Notes: a model not told the origin generated them from the sequence alone. Numbered from the stretch's first letter, positions 1-11,262 are shown. The stretch is 64,000 nt of DNA from Gari tellinella (GCA_922989275.2 OV277868.1:48730216-48794215); one strand, 5' to 3'. Translations and numbers: made by a program.

Positions 1-1
1 T

Positions 2-3000
2 CCTTTCTGACTTTGAAGAGAACAAATGAACTATGGCATCAATATTTGAGTCCTCCAAATACCTTTGAGGTATATACTTCTGCCTAAGTTCTCTAAGAGA
101 TGAACAATTGAAAAGAAAATGCACTTCGTCTTCCACCTCTACGTTACACAGTTTACACATGCGCTGCTGTCTGGGCGTATTGGTGTATCTCCCTCTTTCT
201 ATTTCTAGTTCATGAACTCCAGATCTAAATTGTACTAGTGCATTTCGAAATTTTCGTATACTTACATAGTCTAAGTAGGATTCATGCTCAAATTCAGATT
301 TAAACTTTTTATAGCATGTAAGTTTAGGATTGGAATTTAAAGCATGATTCCAATGTTGCAAATATTGATCTGTAAGTCGTCTTTCAAAAATCTTAAGAAA
401 CTCTGTTTCATAATTAACACCTTGCTGTAACCATACATGTCCAAAGCCATTTTCGTTCAGTAACTGCTTTACTTTAGTTACCCAGTTAACATTGCCAATA
501 GAGTCATAACGCTTTAGCATTGTGTAACACTTTTTAACATAACGGTAATCAGGCATTTTCATAATTTTCAACCAATAGCTCAAACATCTTTTAGCAGCCT
601 CTATATACAATGGGAATCGCCCACAATCTCCTAACACAGCCGCGTTACAAGTTCTGTTATTCGCACACAAGTATCTTTTGCATGCGTATCTGTAAACAAC
701 TTCCGTTTCTTTGCGTTCTTCATACCCCCATATTTCTGCACCATACAGCAAGATTGGTTTGATTTTAGTGTCAAATAGTTTAAAAAATACACTTTGTGGT
801 AACTGACCACACTTATAAAGTGAAGCAAGAAGTGTATTTAGAGCCCGTTTTCCTTTTGCTGCCATGTCAGATGCCATTATATTATAAGATAGCTGCTGAG
901 AAAATGACACACCAACATAAGAAAAACGGTTCACAATATCCAATTGAACATTGTTATAAAACCACTTCTCTCGTCTAGAAGGTCTACCGCCTCTTTTAAA
1001 AACCATTACCTTGGTTTTGGTAGTATTTACCATAAGCTGGGAACTGGTGCAGAATTCCTGAAGAACATTTAGTTGCTTCTGGAGTCCTGCAACAGTGTCA
1101 GCTAACAGAGCAACGTCATCCGCAAACATTAATATCAGTATTTCGGTTATATCTGGAAACAACTGTACCCCTTTTATACCACTAGATTGTAGAGTCTCAG
1201 CTAGGTCATTTATGAAAAATGAGAACATTACTGGTGAACACATACACCCCTGTTTCAACCCTACTGGGCAATCGAAATAGTCTGTAACCCCACCGTTTGC
1301 TCTTACACATGATTTCACAGAACTGTACATACTACGTAGTGCTTTAAATAAACAACCTTTAACCCCTGCACTACTTAAACACTGCCATAACTTGTCTCTT
1401 CTCACACTATCAAATGCGGTTTTAAAGTCCACGAAGGCCACATATAGTTTTCCTCTTTTCTTTGCAATATACTTTGCTATTAGGCCTTGCAATATATATG
1501 CATTGTCCACTGTACTGTAATTAGACCTGAAGCCCGCTTGGCATTCATTTAGTTTCATGTAAACATTTGCAAAAAAAGTTAATCGTCTGTTTAAAATGGA
1601 CGTATATATTTTCCCAAATATATCTAATAAGGAGATACCACGATAGTTTGATGGACAGTTTTTATCACCTTTTTTCCAAATTGGTATGATAATTGCTTTG
1701 CACCATTGATCAGGAAATTCTCCTCGACTGAATAACCTATTGAATAAACGATTGAGTATTGGTAGTATTATTTCAGATGAGTGAATAAAAATACCTGGAG
1801 GCATGGCATCTTGCCCACACGATTTTGACTCGCTCAGACTTTTGATACTATTTAAAATTTCCTCATCTGTTATCTCTGAGTTAAATATAGAAGATTCAAC
1901 TTCATCAATATCAGTTGAGTCATCATAAACATAGTCAATTTCACTTTCTGTGGTATCTTCTTCATTAAAGAGATTTTCAAAATGAACTTTCCACTCTTCT
2001 AACTGAATGTTATTTTCAACTTGTCTAGCTGGCGAAAATAATTTAACACGTTTCCAAAACGACCTTGGGTTGCAAACTGATTCTGTGAGTTCTTTTAGTC
2101 TTTTATTATAAAATAGTTTCTTTCTATAGTCACATGTCATCTTGAATTCAGACCGGCACTGCTTATATATTCTCAATAAATCTTCTGTACCTGTTTTTCT
2201 AAATTCATTTAATGCTGCTTGCTTCTTTTGTTTCTTTTTCAGACATACTTTGTCAAACCACTCAGGTTGATTTGTTGACCGCTTTTTTTGTCTCTTCAAA
2301 CACTGATTTGCACATGTTTTCAATACATTTTCTATATTAGATAAAATCATGTTTATGTCTCTATCAGGATCTATGATTTCGTTTGAAATGCTATCAACCA
2401 TATCATTATCCAAACAAAAATTGAGGTTATTTACAAAGCCTTCAATATTTTCTGTGTTGAACAGGTAACGATCTGTAGCTATATTTTCAGTATCAGATTG
2501 TTTATCTAATGTGATGTCCTCTTTAGTGGACAATACTATTTCAATGGGGAAGTGTGGAGATTCAGTACGGTTTCCAATAACGAAGGTATCAAGTTTACTT
2601 AAAATTGGGACTGGAGCTACCAAATAATCAATAACACTGCTCCCGGTATTTCCAATATATGTAAAGTTCCCAAGTTTGTCACCGTCAATACGTCCATTAG
2701 CTATTAATAATGAATACGTTTTGCAGAAGTCTATAAGGTTTTCACCTGCTTTATTACATACGCTATCACTTGAGTACCTTGTATCAAAATCGTTTTCAAG
2801 CACATCTTGGTACTGAGCTAACTGTTGTGGATGTGTTTCCATATCAATATAATCGTTTTTGGTGCTGGTTCTTGCATTTAAGTCACCCAGTATGGTGAAG
2901 TAGACTTCACTTATATCTAAGCTAAGCTCAAACAAGTACTGCTCAAGCAACAATATACCCTTATTTAATTCATTCTTATACGATGGTGAAGAACACGGGG

Positions 3001-3382
3001 GGAGATATGTAAAGCAAAGTAACATGTCCTTATCAAGGTTAAATAAATGTCGTTTAACCCTCAGAAAAACACAGAACTTACAATCAGACTCTATTTGTGT
3101 AACATATGGTGAAAGAGATTGTCTTACAAATACTGCTAGACCTGACATATAACGACCTCTTCGTTCATATCTAAACGCTTTGTTACTGAAGCATTTATAG
3201 TTCAAAAACATATTCGTATATTCGTTTTGATCATGTAACCAGGTTTCTAAGAGGCCAAATATATCAAATCCAGTCAAATATTCCCTAAATTCCTCAAATT
3301 CAAGCTTACTGACCAACCCTTCTATATTCCAACAAACTATTCTTATAACATTTCTTGTAATGTTTGGGCCTTGACCGTTTTC
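2..3382 (-). CDS. LINE ORF2: endonuclease and reverse transcriptase, cut by window edge
   Basis: Open for 1,127 codons from just after a TAG at 3383-3385 to the left edge; I checked the frame triplet by triplet and found no stop. An AP-endonuclease-like domain comes first: CWNIEG (~3320-3335), GLLETW (~3245), GDLNAR (~2880-2893), a conserved-looking SPHFPIEIV (~2545-2565). The reverse transcriptase follows: NYRGISLLD (~1610-1650), FVDFKTAFDSV (~1408-1440), GLKQGC (~1250), FADD at 1115-1126. Near the edge is a CX2C..HX4C finger (Cys at 155, 146 and 104, His at 119) with EDEVHFLFNC, usual at the C end of many invertebrate LINE proteins. No RNase H domain was seen. Such proteins nick target DNA and copy their RNA into it. 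There is no ATG between the TAG and the endonuclease; the first is inside that domain. A CR1/L2/Jockey-like clade is likely but not settled. Confidence 0.9.
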
Positions 3383-3622
3383 CTATTTTGCCGCACTGGC
3401 ATTCACATTAATTTCTTTCTCGTTTACATTGCTTGAGACACTGGTACTGCTATTTCCGGTATCTTGACCGTCTACGTTCATTGTCATGTCTTCAGCGTTT
3501 GTGTCGCGATTTGTCTTGCGTATGGCTGTTATAAATCGCCTGTCTGCGTTCTTGTTTTGTGGATCTTCTCGCACGCATAGTCTCCCACGGAAGAAATATC
3601 CCTGTTTACCTTGGTCCTTCAT
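3383..3622 (-). pseudogene. C-terminal fragment of LINE ORF1
   Basis: Seventy-nine codons beginning MKDQGKQGYFFRGRL and ending ..NVNASAAK at TAG 3383-3385, in the same frame as the endonuclease-RT ORF that follows at once. The GKQGYFFRGRLCVRE stretch resembles the end of ORF1 nucleic-acid-binding proteins of L2/CR1-type LINEs; this is recognition, not a search result. Upstream, the frame closes at TGA 3632-3634, but those bases already belong to the family A MITE (its GTCATGAATAT segment restarts at 3631). The ORF1 fragment is therefore cut at its 5' end by truncation of this LINE copy, and the ATG is probably an internal methionine. Confidence 0.6.
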
Positions 3623-3630
3623 ACGTTTGA

Positions 3631-3801
3631 GTCATGAATATAATTAGAGAGAATCTTTTCAATATTCTAGCACATAATAGCTTAAAGCAGGCTGAAAGTA
3701 AAGCAGAATGCGCCCTAAGGCGCATTCTGCTTTACTTTCAACCTGCTTTAAGTAGTCACCTATCTTCAATACGAGAAATAGGCTATCAGGTAATGGGTTA
3801 A
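3631..3801 (+). mobile_element. Family A MITE, right part, split by the LINE
   Basis: Restarts at GTCATGAATAT, continues through the core 1 hairpin (about 3681-3752, tip GCGCCCTAAGGCGC) and ends GGTAATGGGTTAA at 3801. The left third is missing here and should lie beyond the left window edge, on the other side of the LINE. Confidence 0.8.
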
Positions 3802-3941
3802 GCAGTCATCTGGCTATTGAAATCCTTTAGACTTTTTGCTAATTTGCAGCAGAATACATACAGGTTTCACTGAGGAGTGAAAAGTTTTCCTTGTAAGTGT
3901 GGCTAGTTTGTGCAAACAATGCTGAATGTTTATAAACTACA

Positions 3942-4138
3942 TACAGATGAAACTCGATAATTCGAACTCGCATTAATTATAACATACCCATATTTCAAAG
4001 TTAATACGTGGCATAGACACGTTTTAACTTTGAAATATGGGTATGTTTGACTTAAGCGGGATTGAGTTATCAAATTTAACTTATGACATACAGGTTAGGT
4101 TGATTAAAGCGAGTTTGGAGTATCATGTTTCGACTGTA
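3942..4138. mobile_element. Family G MITE (TA, core 4)
   Basis: Ends TACAGATGAAACTCGATAATTCG and GTTTCGACTGTA; interior hairpin with AACATACCCATATTTCAAAG arms around 3985-4050. Tc1/mariner-like by TA borders and CAG ends. Confidence 0.7.
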
Positions 4139-4261
4139 TATCATTTAAAACAATGTGTAAATGTTCAACAACAAACATGCTAACAGCTATATTTTATTCT
4201 GCAAAGTCATATCTGCTAGACATAGTACATACTCTGTGAGTGATAATAAAAACAATGCAAA

Positions 4262-4345
4262 AAGACAAACAGTGGAGACCCTGATCAGAAGGCTCCTATA
4301 GAAGACCCTCTGATCTGGGCCTTAGTAATAACACTGCTTGCGTAG
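4262..4345. repeat. Degraded core 2 hairpin (family C remnant)
   Basis: Left arm AAACAGTGGAGACCCTGATCAG with tip GGCTCCTATAG; the right arm is eroded after CCCTCTGATCTGGG. Outer ends not recognised. Confidence 0.55.
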
Positions 4346-4431
4346 GACAAGTATATTTTTACAGGTACTATTTTCTTCATTGGATGAGTTTTGGGTTAAA
4401 AACAAATTGATAATGCAGAACCAAAATACCA

Positions 4432-4681
4432 GGGGCCCATTTCATAAAAATTAGTACCACAAATGTTGTCATAAGTCAGATTATAAAAGTCTCCATTATT
4501 ATTTATTTCTCCATATAATCCTGTCTTGTGACATCTCTTTGGAATCGTCTTGAAAAGACGATTCCAAAGAGATGTCACAAGACAGGATAAGATAGAGAAA
4601 TAAAAAAATCAGAAATTAAATGTACTTTAAAGTTTTGACTAACGACCGTTTTTGTTGTACGAAGTTTTATGAAACGGGCAC
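4432..4681. mobile_element. Family J MITE (GGGCCCATTTCATAAAA ends, core 3)
   Basis: Terminal inverted repeat GGGCCCATTTCATAAAA against TTTTATGAAACGGGC; interior hairpin 4518-4587 with GGAATCGTCTTG / AAGACGATTCC at its tip, the same tip as the family D elements. No clear target duplication was read. Confidence 0.65.
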
Positions 4682-4983
4682 TAGTTCCCCTGAATAAATA
4701 GGCTCATTGTGATATCTGTTATGTCATATTTCATATCCATATGGTACGTAATTTAAGACAGTAAGAATATATCTTGCAAAGGAGCTCATAGTTCATCAGA
4801 TATGTTTGCAAACTCTTTTTTTTGCAGTAAAAGTTCCCATTTCTCTTTTTTGTATGAAAATTGATATCTACATAAGTTTATGTATGTATAAATTGTTAAA
4901 GTAAATTCTTGCTACTATAACAGTTTATGCTAATGACTAAGTCTTGGGTTCAGTGTACAATTAAACAGTGGCTGCTTATTTTT

Positions 4984-5046
4984 TACAGCAGGATGAAAGT
5001 AAAGCAGAAAGCTCATTTAGGAGCTTTCTGCTTTACTTTCATAACA
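4984..5046. repeat. Solitary core 1 hairpin, F type
   Basis: AGGATGAAAGTAAAGCAGAA with tip AGCTCATTTAGGAGCT and a matching right arm; the flanks carry no recognisable termini, so the rest of the element is eroded. Confidence 0.6.
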
Positions 5047-5220
5047 TTATAATAAATATAGTCCAATATGTTTAAACCCATCATTCAGTAAGAAGCCTTA
5101 AGTTTTCTACAGACAAGCAGCTGTAAATTAAAACAGGACTGAATGAATGCTTAAACAGTTGAACATTTGATATCTCAAATACATAAAAATGAGTATCTAA
5201 ACTATCTACAGTGTAAAGAG

Positions 5221-5469
5221 TTAACCCTTTCCCTCATAGAACCACCTTAAAGCCCATTTAATTTGTTCCTCCATTGGAGAAAATAGCTCCAATTTATACA
5301 GCAATAAATATGTTTTACAAGATTTTTTTTATTATATTCCAGCAGATGACAGCTTAAAAAAGGATGAAAGAAAAGCAGAATGCGCCTTATGGCGCATTCT
5401 GCTTTACTTTCAACCTGATTTAAGTGGTCACCTAACTCTAATACCAGAATAAGGCTAGAGGTAATATTT
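5221..5469 (+). mobile_element. Family A MITE, aged right end
   Basis: Starts TTAACCCTTTCCCTCATAG; hairpin tip GCGCCTTATGGCGC near 5385. The right terminus is eroded to GGCTAGAGGTAATA. Confidence 0.75.
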
Positions 5470-5676
5470 CTCTCTAACGAAAATGTAAGTAATAAAAGGG
5501 AAGATAAAACTCCTACCTCTGGTCTGTTGCCGGAGGTGACGAAGGGCCAGTCGAATCTTCTTCTTCTCGTCATAGTCTGTTGTTTCACTCAGCTGAAAAA
5601 CACACAAAATGATGAGATAATCTCGGTTCAGTTATCTCTAATTGATCTCATCACAGCCGTAGATACATGTATCACT

Positions 5677-5903
5677 TTTACTCTTTGCATGCTGGGTAAT
5701 TTTTTTCGTCTGCAACAATTGTCGTCTGCTATTGTTCGAAAAATAGATTTTTCTTAATTTCTTTTCAAAACATGGTCAGAGTATCAAATAGTTTGGATCC
5801 TGATGAGATATGCCGCGTAACGCGGCATCTCATCTGGCTCCAAACTGTTTGCAAAGGTAATCACTGTGGCAGATATATCCGCCGCTAGCATGCAAAGAGT
5901 TAA
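5677..5903. mobile_element. Family B MITE (TTAA, CTCTTTGCATGC ends)
   Basis: CTCTTTGCATGCTGGGTAA at the left and GCTAGCATGCAAAGAGTTAA at the right; hairpin with TTTGGATCCTGATGAGA arms and tip TGCCGCGTAACGCGGCA at about 5790-5858. Flanking 5904-6270 shows nothing further I can name. Confidence 0.85.
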
Positions 5904-6277
5904 ATCTATAGTATGCAACCCCTCCTTTGATGAAAATCTATTGCATGCTACAGCAGAACTTCTACTACTGCAACCATATAAGAGATGTAGGAGAAAGCGC
6001 ATAAAAGTTGTGAACACTGTTCAAACTGCTAATGCAATGGCAACCCAAACACCAATGCCAATGACACTGGGTGACAACATTTTAAGCTCTCACGGACATT
6101 CGTCCAGCAAGCTAAAAGTTAAAAGCAATCCCTCCAGATGTTGATGAGACACTCATCTAGGTCTACATTGTTTGCCAAGTTTCTTTATAAGGTTCTGTAT
6201 ATAATACATCAATTGGTTGTAGTCAAATTGATCTGTAGTGCATACATGAATATCAGCCCAGGAGAATATGATGTAAT

Positions 6278-6476
6278 GAACAGTCGAAACTCAATACTAT
6301 CAACTTGCTTTAATCAACCTTACCAGTATTTCAAAAGTTAAATTTCAACAACTTGATCTCGCTTATGTCAAACATACCCATATTTCAAAGTTAAAACGTG
6401 GCTTAGCCACGTTTTAACTTTGAAATATGGGTATGTTCGAACTGAAGCGAGTTTGAAGTATCGAGTATCAACTGTA
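6278..6476. mobile_element. Family G MITE
   Basis: CAGTCGAAACTCAATAC at the left, GTATCGAGTATCAACTGTA at the right; core 4 hairpin about 6370-6437 with tip ACGTGGCTTAGCCACGT. Confidence 0.75.
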
Positions 6477-6547
6477 TTTTCCCAGTATTCTACAACAACA
6501 GCTGGAGTTTTGTTATACAGTCATATATAATACATGTATACATTATA

Positions 6548-6945
6548 TACAGTCCACTCTCGATATCACAAACTCACTTCAGCAGAGCTCCAGATAAAGG
6601 GCGTATTTCAAAAACTAAAATCTTTATAAGTGCATTAAATCAAATGGTGTTACCACTCATTAGAATCGTCTCTTTGAGACGATTCGAATGAGTAGTAACA
6701 CCATAAGATTTGGTGCTGAAATAAGTGAGAAAATGTTGGGATTTATACAGTTTACTCCCTCTTATCTGGATCCTTGCTTCAAAGTTACTTCCATTTCTAC
6801 AGTTGAATTTCATTATTGTGAATTTGCTAAAGACAGACTTAATCGTATTTCAAAGTTCAAACGTCGCTTATAAGCCACGTTTGAACTTTGACATATGGAT
6901 ATATGTTCGACTTAAGCGTGTTCGAGATATTGAAGTTCAACTGTA
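6548..6945. mobile_element. Family G MITE interrupted by a family D MITE
   Basis: Left end TACAGTCCACTCTCGATATC, right end GATATTGAAGTTCAACTGTA; the core 4 hairpin is near 6850-6905. A family D copy sits at 6583-6776 between the two halves. Confidence 0.65.
6583..6776. mobile_element. Family D MITE inside family G
   Basis: CAGAGCTCCAGATAAAG at the left and CTCTTATCTGGATCC at the right; core 3 hairpin CATTAGAATCGTCTC / GAGACGATTCGAATG around 6658-6700. I could not read a clean target duplication. Confidence 0.7.
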
Positions 6946-7217
6946 GCATGTCCCAGTTCTGTGTGGCATGTTATATATATTATATTGCATGCTCCATATC
7001 CCATGCAATATCTAATATGTTGTCAGCAACATTTAATAGGTTTTCAGCTTTTACCTTTTACCTTTATGTCCTCAAAATAGGACACCGTGTAGACCAAGAT
7101 AGGATGATGGAAATGCATCCCTGCAGGGTTTGCACCGTTTGCACCGTTTGCATGAAATAACAGCCAAATCATTGATAAGAAAGCGTTCAAAAAGCCACTG
7201 TAGGAGCTCTCATTGAT

Positions 7218-7589
7218 CTAATCCATTATTCACTAAATACACCTTTTTACTCCTTTGATTTATTCTTCCACTGAAATAAATAATTCCACTTTATACAATA
7301 GTTTAACCATTCATGAAATTGGGTCGGGCCACAAGTTCTACCAACATTAGTTACGGCCCTCCCCTATACAATTAAGAATATGTAGCATAAGAAATATTTT
7401 CTATATCAATAAGCGACGTAAAATCATAACAAATCAAATAAAATCTATATCCATACAGATGGTAGCTTAAAGCAGGCTGAAAGTAAAGCAGAATGTGCCT
7501 TGAGGTGCATTCTGCTTTACTTTCAAACTGCTTTAAGTGATCACTTGTCTTCAAAACTAGAAACAGCTAGCTATGGGATAATGGGTTAA
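7218..7589 (+). mobile_element. Family A MITE with an internal insert
   Basis: Begins TAATCCATTATTCACTAAATAC, ends GGGATAATGGGTTAA at 7589. About 60 bp of unrelated sequence (roughly 7308-7370) interrupts the left half. Core 1 hairpin near 7450-7533. Confidence 0.75.
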
Positions 7590-7665
7590 TCTTTCCCTTT
7601 AAAATTCAGCTTATTATTGTCCAACTGGGCTTTTAAAGAAAGCTAGAAGAAAGCAGAAATCTCCC

Positions 7666-7913
7666 TTAACCAATTACCCCATAGCCTGTTCTAGTTTGAA
7701 AGAAATATGATCACTTAAAGCAGGTAGAAAGTAAAGCAGAATGTGCCTGAAGGTGCATTCTGCTTTACTTTCAACCTGCTTTAAGCTACCATCTGCTAGA
7801 ATATTGAAAATAATTTTTATGATATATTTATTACTGTATAAATTGGAACTAATTTCTTCAATGGAGGAATAAACTATAGGCGTAAAAACGGCATTAATAG
7901 GGTAATTGGTTAA
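7666..7913 (-). mobile_element. Family A MITE
   Basis: TTAACCAATTACCCCATAGCC at the left and GGGTAATTGGTTAA at the right, with core 1 hairpin about 7708-7785 (tip TGCCTGAAGGTGCA). Confidence 0.85.
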
Positions 7914-8114
7914 ATAAAAGTTTGACTTTAGTGCTGCAAGGGGTGGTCGTATATATCAAAATAAATGAAGAGGAGAAAGTAGTTCACATTCTCTGTGATG
8001 TGTTTATATTGGATTGCATTCAATTGCCCATGCAGACAATTTGTATTGTGTCCATCAACATTTCATGCTATACTCTGTAAGAATGCAATCTAGAAAACTC
8101 CTTACCTCAATAAC

Positions 8115-8322
8115 TTAAACCTTTACATTATTAGCCTGTGTCTAGTTTTGAAGACAGATGACAGCTTTCAGCCTGCATTAAGCTACCATCTGCTAGTATA
8201 TAGGAAATATTTCTTATGGTGCATTATAAACCTGACTGTATTATAAATTTTGAACTATTTTCTTCAGTGTAGTAATAAACTAAAGGCGTAAAAACACATA
8301 TCCGTATGGAGTACAGGGTTAT
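8115..8322 (-). mobile_element. Family A MITE, hairpin arm deleted
   Basis: Left end TTAAACCTTTACATTATTAGCC; only the right half of the core (TTTCAGCCTGCATTAAGC) survives; eroded right end GTACAGGGTTATAA. Confidence 0.65.
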
Positions 8323-8561
8323 AAACCTCTCAGTGCTTCAGAAAAGTCCATCCTTTAAGTGGACAAAATTCCAGTTTCCAGATTTCCAAATAAGTCCAGT
8401 TTTGGCTATTTAGGGAAGCTTTTTACAATAATTTTCAAAATGACAAACAGTGTGGATCCTGATCAGAGGGCTCCTTCAGGAGCCCTCATATCATGGTCTA
8501 CACTGTTTGCAAAGGATGCATATAATCATTATAGTCTCAGTCCTAATATTGTATGGGTTAA
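8323..8561. mobile_element. Family C MITE
   Basis: Core 2 hairpin AACAGTGTGGATCCTGATCAG with tip GGCTCCTTCAGGAGCC at about 8446-8513; right end GTATGGGTTAA at 8561. The left end is adjacent to the preceding family A copy and is eroded. Confidence 0.7.
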
Positions 8562-8950
8562 ATACATGTTATACTGCTGACTACATGCTGTCAGCTGTAA
8601 ATGTATTCTGCAGTCTAAAATTGACTCAATCATCTCTATATTTGCAGATCTCGAGCTACTATATGAGTGGCAAAAATTGGATCTCAAAATAGAACCTACA
8701 TTTTGTTTGGTGTGATCCAGATCAACCTGTTAACAAAGGTTTCAATGCATGATTCTGTGCATAATGCAAACGATTTTAATGAAAGTTTTTTTTTATAAAT
8801 GCAAAAAATGTGTTTGTGCATGGTGGTGAATAAACAGCAGTTAGTTCTCACAATGCGGAAAGAAAATACATTTCAATATATCAGTAAACAATGTAGGTAA
8901 TACAAAAATCAACCGTTTACAGTTTAAGATGTTAAAGGAAAGCATATGTA

Positions 8951-9167
8951 TACAGTAAAGTCTCTCTATAAGGACCACTAAATTGTGTTAATTATCAGGC
9001 GTTTCGGGCAGGTGGCTGCTTAAAGCAAGGTACGTAAAAGAAAAACAGAAAGCACCTGCAGGAACTTTCTGTTTTACTTTCACCTTGCTTTAAGTTGCCA
9101 CCTGTCTTTTATAACACCAGTTAGCCTAATTTCTTTTTAGTGGTTGTAATAGAGATATTTTACTGTA
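8951..9167. mobile_element. Family F MITE (Tc1/mariner-like, core 1)
   Basis: Termini TACAGTAAAGTCTCTCTAT and ATAGAGATATTTTACTGTA on TA borders. The interior hairpin (~9018-9098) has GCTTAAAGCAAGG arms and an AGCACCTGCAGGAACT tip. The right F-type terminus is repeated alone at 9250-9275. Confidence 0.75.
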
Positions 9168-9300
9168 TTTCAATTTTGAAAACATACATAAGTAAGACCA
9201 CATAATTATTGTCCATTCAGCTAGAAGCAAACAAAACCAAGCTTGACAAGGGAGGTTTTACTGTATATAGAGCCACATACAGAGATAGGCAGACAGAGAT

Positions 9301-9333
<33 letters not shown>
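9301..9333. repeat. (ACAG)n microsatellite
   Basis: About eight uninterrupted ACAG units. Confidence 0.95.
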
Positions 9334-9826
9334 GTCTATAGTTTTATGAAAATATTGAAGCTGATGGTATTTTTTTTATGATGAAGGACACAATACATGT
9401 AATGGTACAGTCAGAGCAGGGCTAATTATTGAGGTAATTTGAGCTATTCCTTCCATGTCTATTTCAACCATATTATACATGATATTATACATGATCAATT
9501 AGCAAGCTATCACTATGTCTCTGCTAACATTTATCATATTTAAAAATGATTTGGTACCCTCCAACCCTTTAAATCCCCCCCCATAAATATCATGTGTTCA
9601 GTATTTTAAGACAGGTAGTTGCTTTAAGCAGACTGAGAGAAAAGCAGAATACTCTTGAAGGATGCTAAAATAACCCAAACACAAAGTTTTGTGTCTGACC
9701 AGGATCCAAACTATTTTTTGGCACTCATATCACACTTTCTTCAGACAAAATGCCATACATTTGAATCTGAGAAAGTAACACGCAGATGGCAATATTTTAC
9801 CTAGTTTTACCCAGCGGTAAAAGGTT
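9334..9826. other. No gene seen
   Basis: AT-rich sequence with a half F-type hairpin at about 9605-9665 (GACAGGTAGTTGCTTTAAGC then AAAGCAGAATACTC) and no other recognisable feature. Confidence 0.5.
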
Positions 9827-10030
9827 TATAACCCTTTCTCCCATAGAAGCACCTTTTAGCGCATTTAATTTATTCCTCCAGTGAAGAAAATAGTTCCAAT
9901 TTATACTGTCATGAATATGCACCATAAGAAAATAATTCTATACAGGGGCTCATTCTGTTGTACTTTCAACCTGCTTTAAGTGATCACCTGTTTTCAAAAT
10001 TATAAACAGGTTATAGGGTAAAGGGGTTAA
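9827..10030 (+). mobile_element. Family A MITE, left hairpin arm lost
   Basis: Begins ATAACCCTTTCTCCCATAG; most of the left core 1 arm is replaced by CAGGGGCTCATTCTG; ends GTAAAGGGGTTAA. Confidence 0.7.
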
Positions 10031-10301
10031 AGAGACTTCATTTTTTGTTTGTTTAGTCTTTCTCCTGTTCAATATAATATAGAAACCCACCCACTATGAA
10101 CATCTATCATCCGAACTATTACTTTGGCTCATACAATATGGAAAAGTTTCCACAGTAAATAGTGCAAACTCATGTCAGACATATCCTATAAGAAAACAGT
10201 GTAGACCCAGATCAGACAGCTCCTTCAGGAGCTGTCTGATCTGGATCTACACTGTTTTCAAACAGGGTCAATATAATTGCTAAAAGCAGGATGAGGGTTA
10301 A
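10031..10301. mobile_element. Family C MITE abutting family A
   Basis: Shares the TTAA at 10027-10030 with the preceding family A copy and ends GATGAGGGTTAA. Core 2 hairpin ~10193-10262 with tip CAGCTCCTTCAGGAGCTG. Its flank (CATCTATCATCCGAACTATTA) matches the copy at 11785. Confidence 0.65.
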
Positions 10302-10364
10302 AGAGAATTTCATATTTGTATTTTTTAAGTGTGGCATAAAATAAAATTCATAAACTCACACCAG

Positions 10365-10561
10365 AGCTCCAGATAAGGGGAATATTTCAAAAATTAAAAT
10401 CTTTATTTTTGCATTAAACCCTATGGTGTTTCTACTCATTCGAATCGTTTCTTCGAGACAATTCTTAAGAGTAGTTACACCATAGGATTTGGTGCCAAAA
10501 TAAGTGAGAGAATGTTGGATTTGTGCAGTTTACTCCCTCTTATCTGGAGCCCTGCTCACAT
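10365..10561. mobile_element. Family D MITE with near-perfect 7-bp flank repeat
   Basis: Element 10372-10554, CAGAGCTCCAGATAAGG to CTCTTATCTGGAGCCCTG, core 3 hairpin in the middle. Flanks CTCACAC and CTCACAT agree at six of seven bases, matching the 7-bp duplication around the large element at 40339. Confidence 0.75.
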
Positions 10562-10852
10562 TCTTATCTATACTGTATCTTTTTATTAAACCAGGACAAG
10601 TCAACGGGAGCCAGGTTGAACGAGGTTGTAATTTATTACGCGTGATAATATGGAAAATTTATGATCTAATTGTAACTTTCAGAGGGAAGCGTCACAATTC
10701 TTAATAAATAGCTTGAACTGATGAGTTTTAGGTGCCCTAGAAGTTTGCAGTTGAGGGCGTAAGCAAATAAAATATGAAAGTTTCCTGACAGTAAAATATG
10801 TCACCAATAACTTATTTACAGGGGTTCTAGATAACAGGGAAGAAACTTTTTT

Positions 10853-11106
10853 TTAACCCCTTTTTCCCATAGAGTGTTTTATGTTTGAAGACAGGTAACC
10901 ACTAAAAGCAGGTTGAAAGTAAAGCAGAATGCACATTATAAGGCATATTCTGCTTTATTTTCAACCTGTTTTAAGCTACACTCTGATCGAACATAGAAAA
11001 TATTTCTTATGGTACATATTTCTAAATGTATAAAGTAGAACTATTTTCTTCAGTGGAAGAATAGATTATGGGCATAAAAAGGAGCTTTTATGGAGTAATG
11101 GGTAAT
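10853..11106 (-). mobile_element. Family A MITE
   Basis: TTAACCCCTTTTTCCCATAG at the left; eroded right end GGAGTAATGGGTAA. Core 1 hairpin ~10895-10975 with tip CACATTATAAGGCAT. Between 10562 and 10852 nothing was identified. Confidence 0.75.
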
Positions 11107-11118
11107 TTTTTTTTTTAT

Positions 11119-11262
11119 TTCTGAACCAAATGGTATGTTGTGACTACTCATTAGAATCGTCTCAATGAGACGATTCCAATGAGTAGTCACAACATATGGT
11201 TTGGTTGAGATTTAAGGATTTCAGTTTCTGAAATCCATAAACTTCATTTATCTGGAGCATTG
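11119..11262. mobile_element. Family D variant, core 3 palindrome
   Basis: Long palindrome AACCAAATGGTATGTTGTGA .. to its complement at 11125-11207 with the GAATCGTCTCAATGAGACGATTC centre; right flank keeps ATTTATCTGGAGC, the left terminus is lost. Confidence 0.55.

Noticed and set aside
3681..3752. Hairpins as transcription terminators or microRNA precursors
   Set aside because: They lie inside mobile-element ends, are near-perfect to the tip without a loop, and are not placed after genes. Small-RNA data would be needed to claim a precursor.
5247..5588. Recurring ORF peptide like LKQVESKAECALRHILLYFQ at many places
   Set aside because: It is the translation of the core 1 hairpin of families A and H, in varying frames and both strands; not a protein family.
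6576..6783. Target duplication for the D copy inside family G
   Set aside because: Flanks ACTTCAG and CTTCAAA match only when shifted by one base; not convincing.
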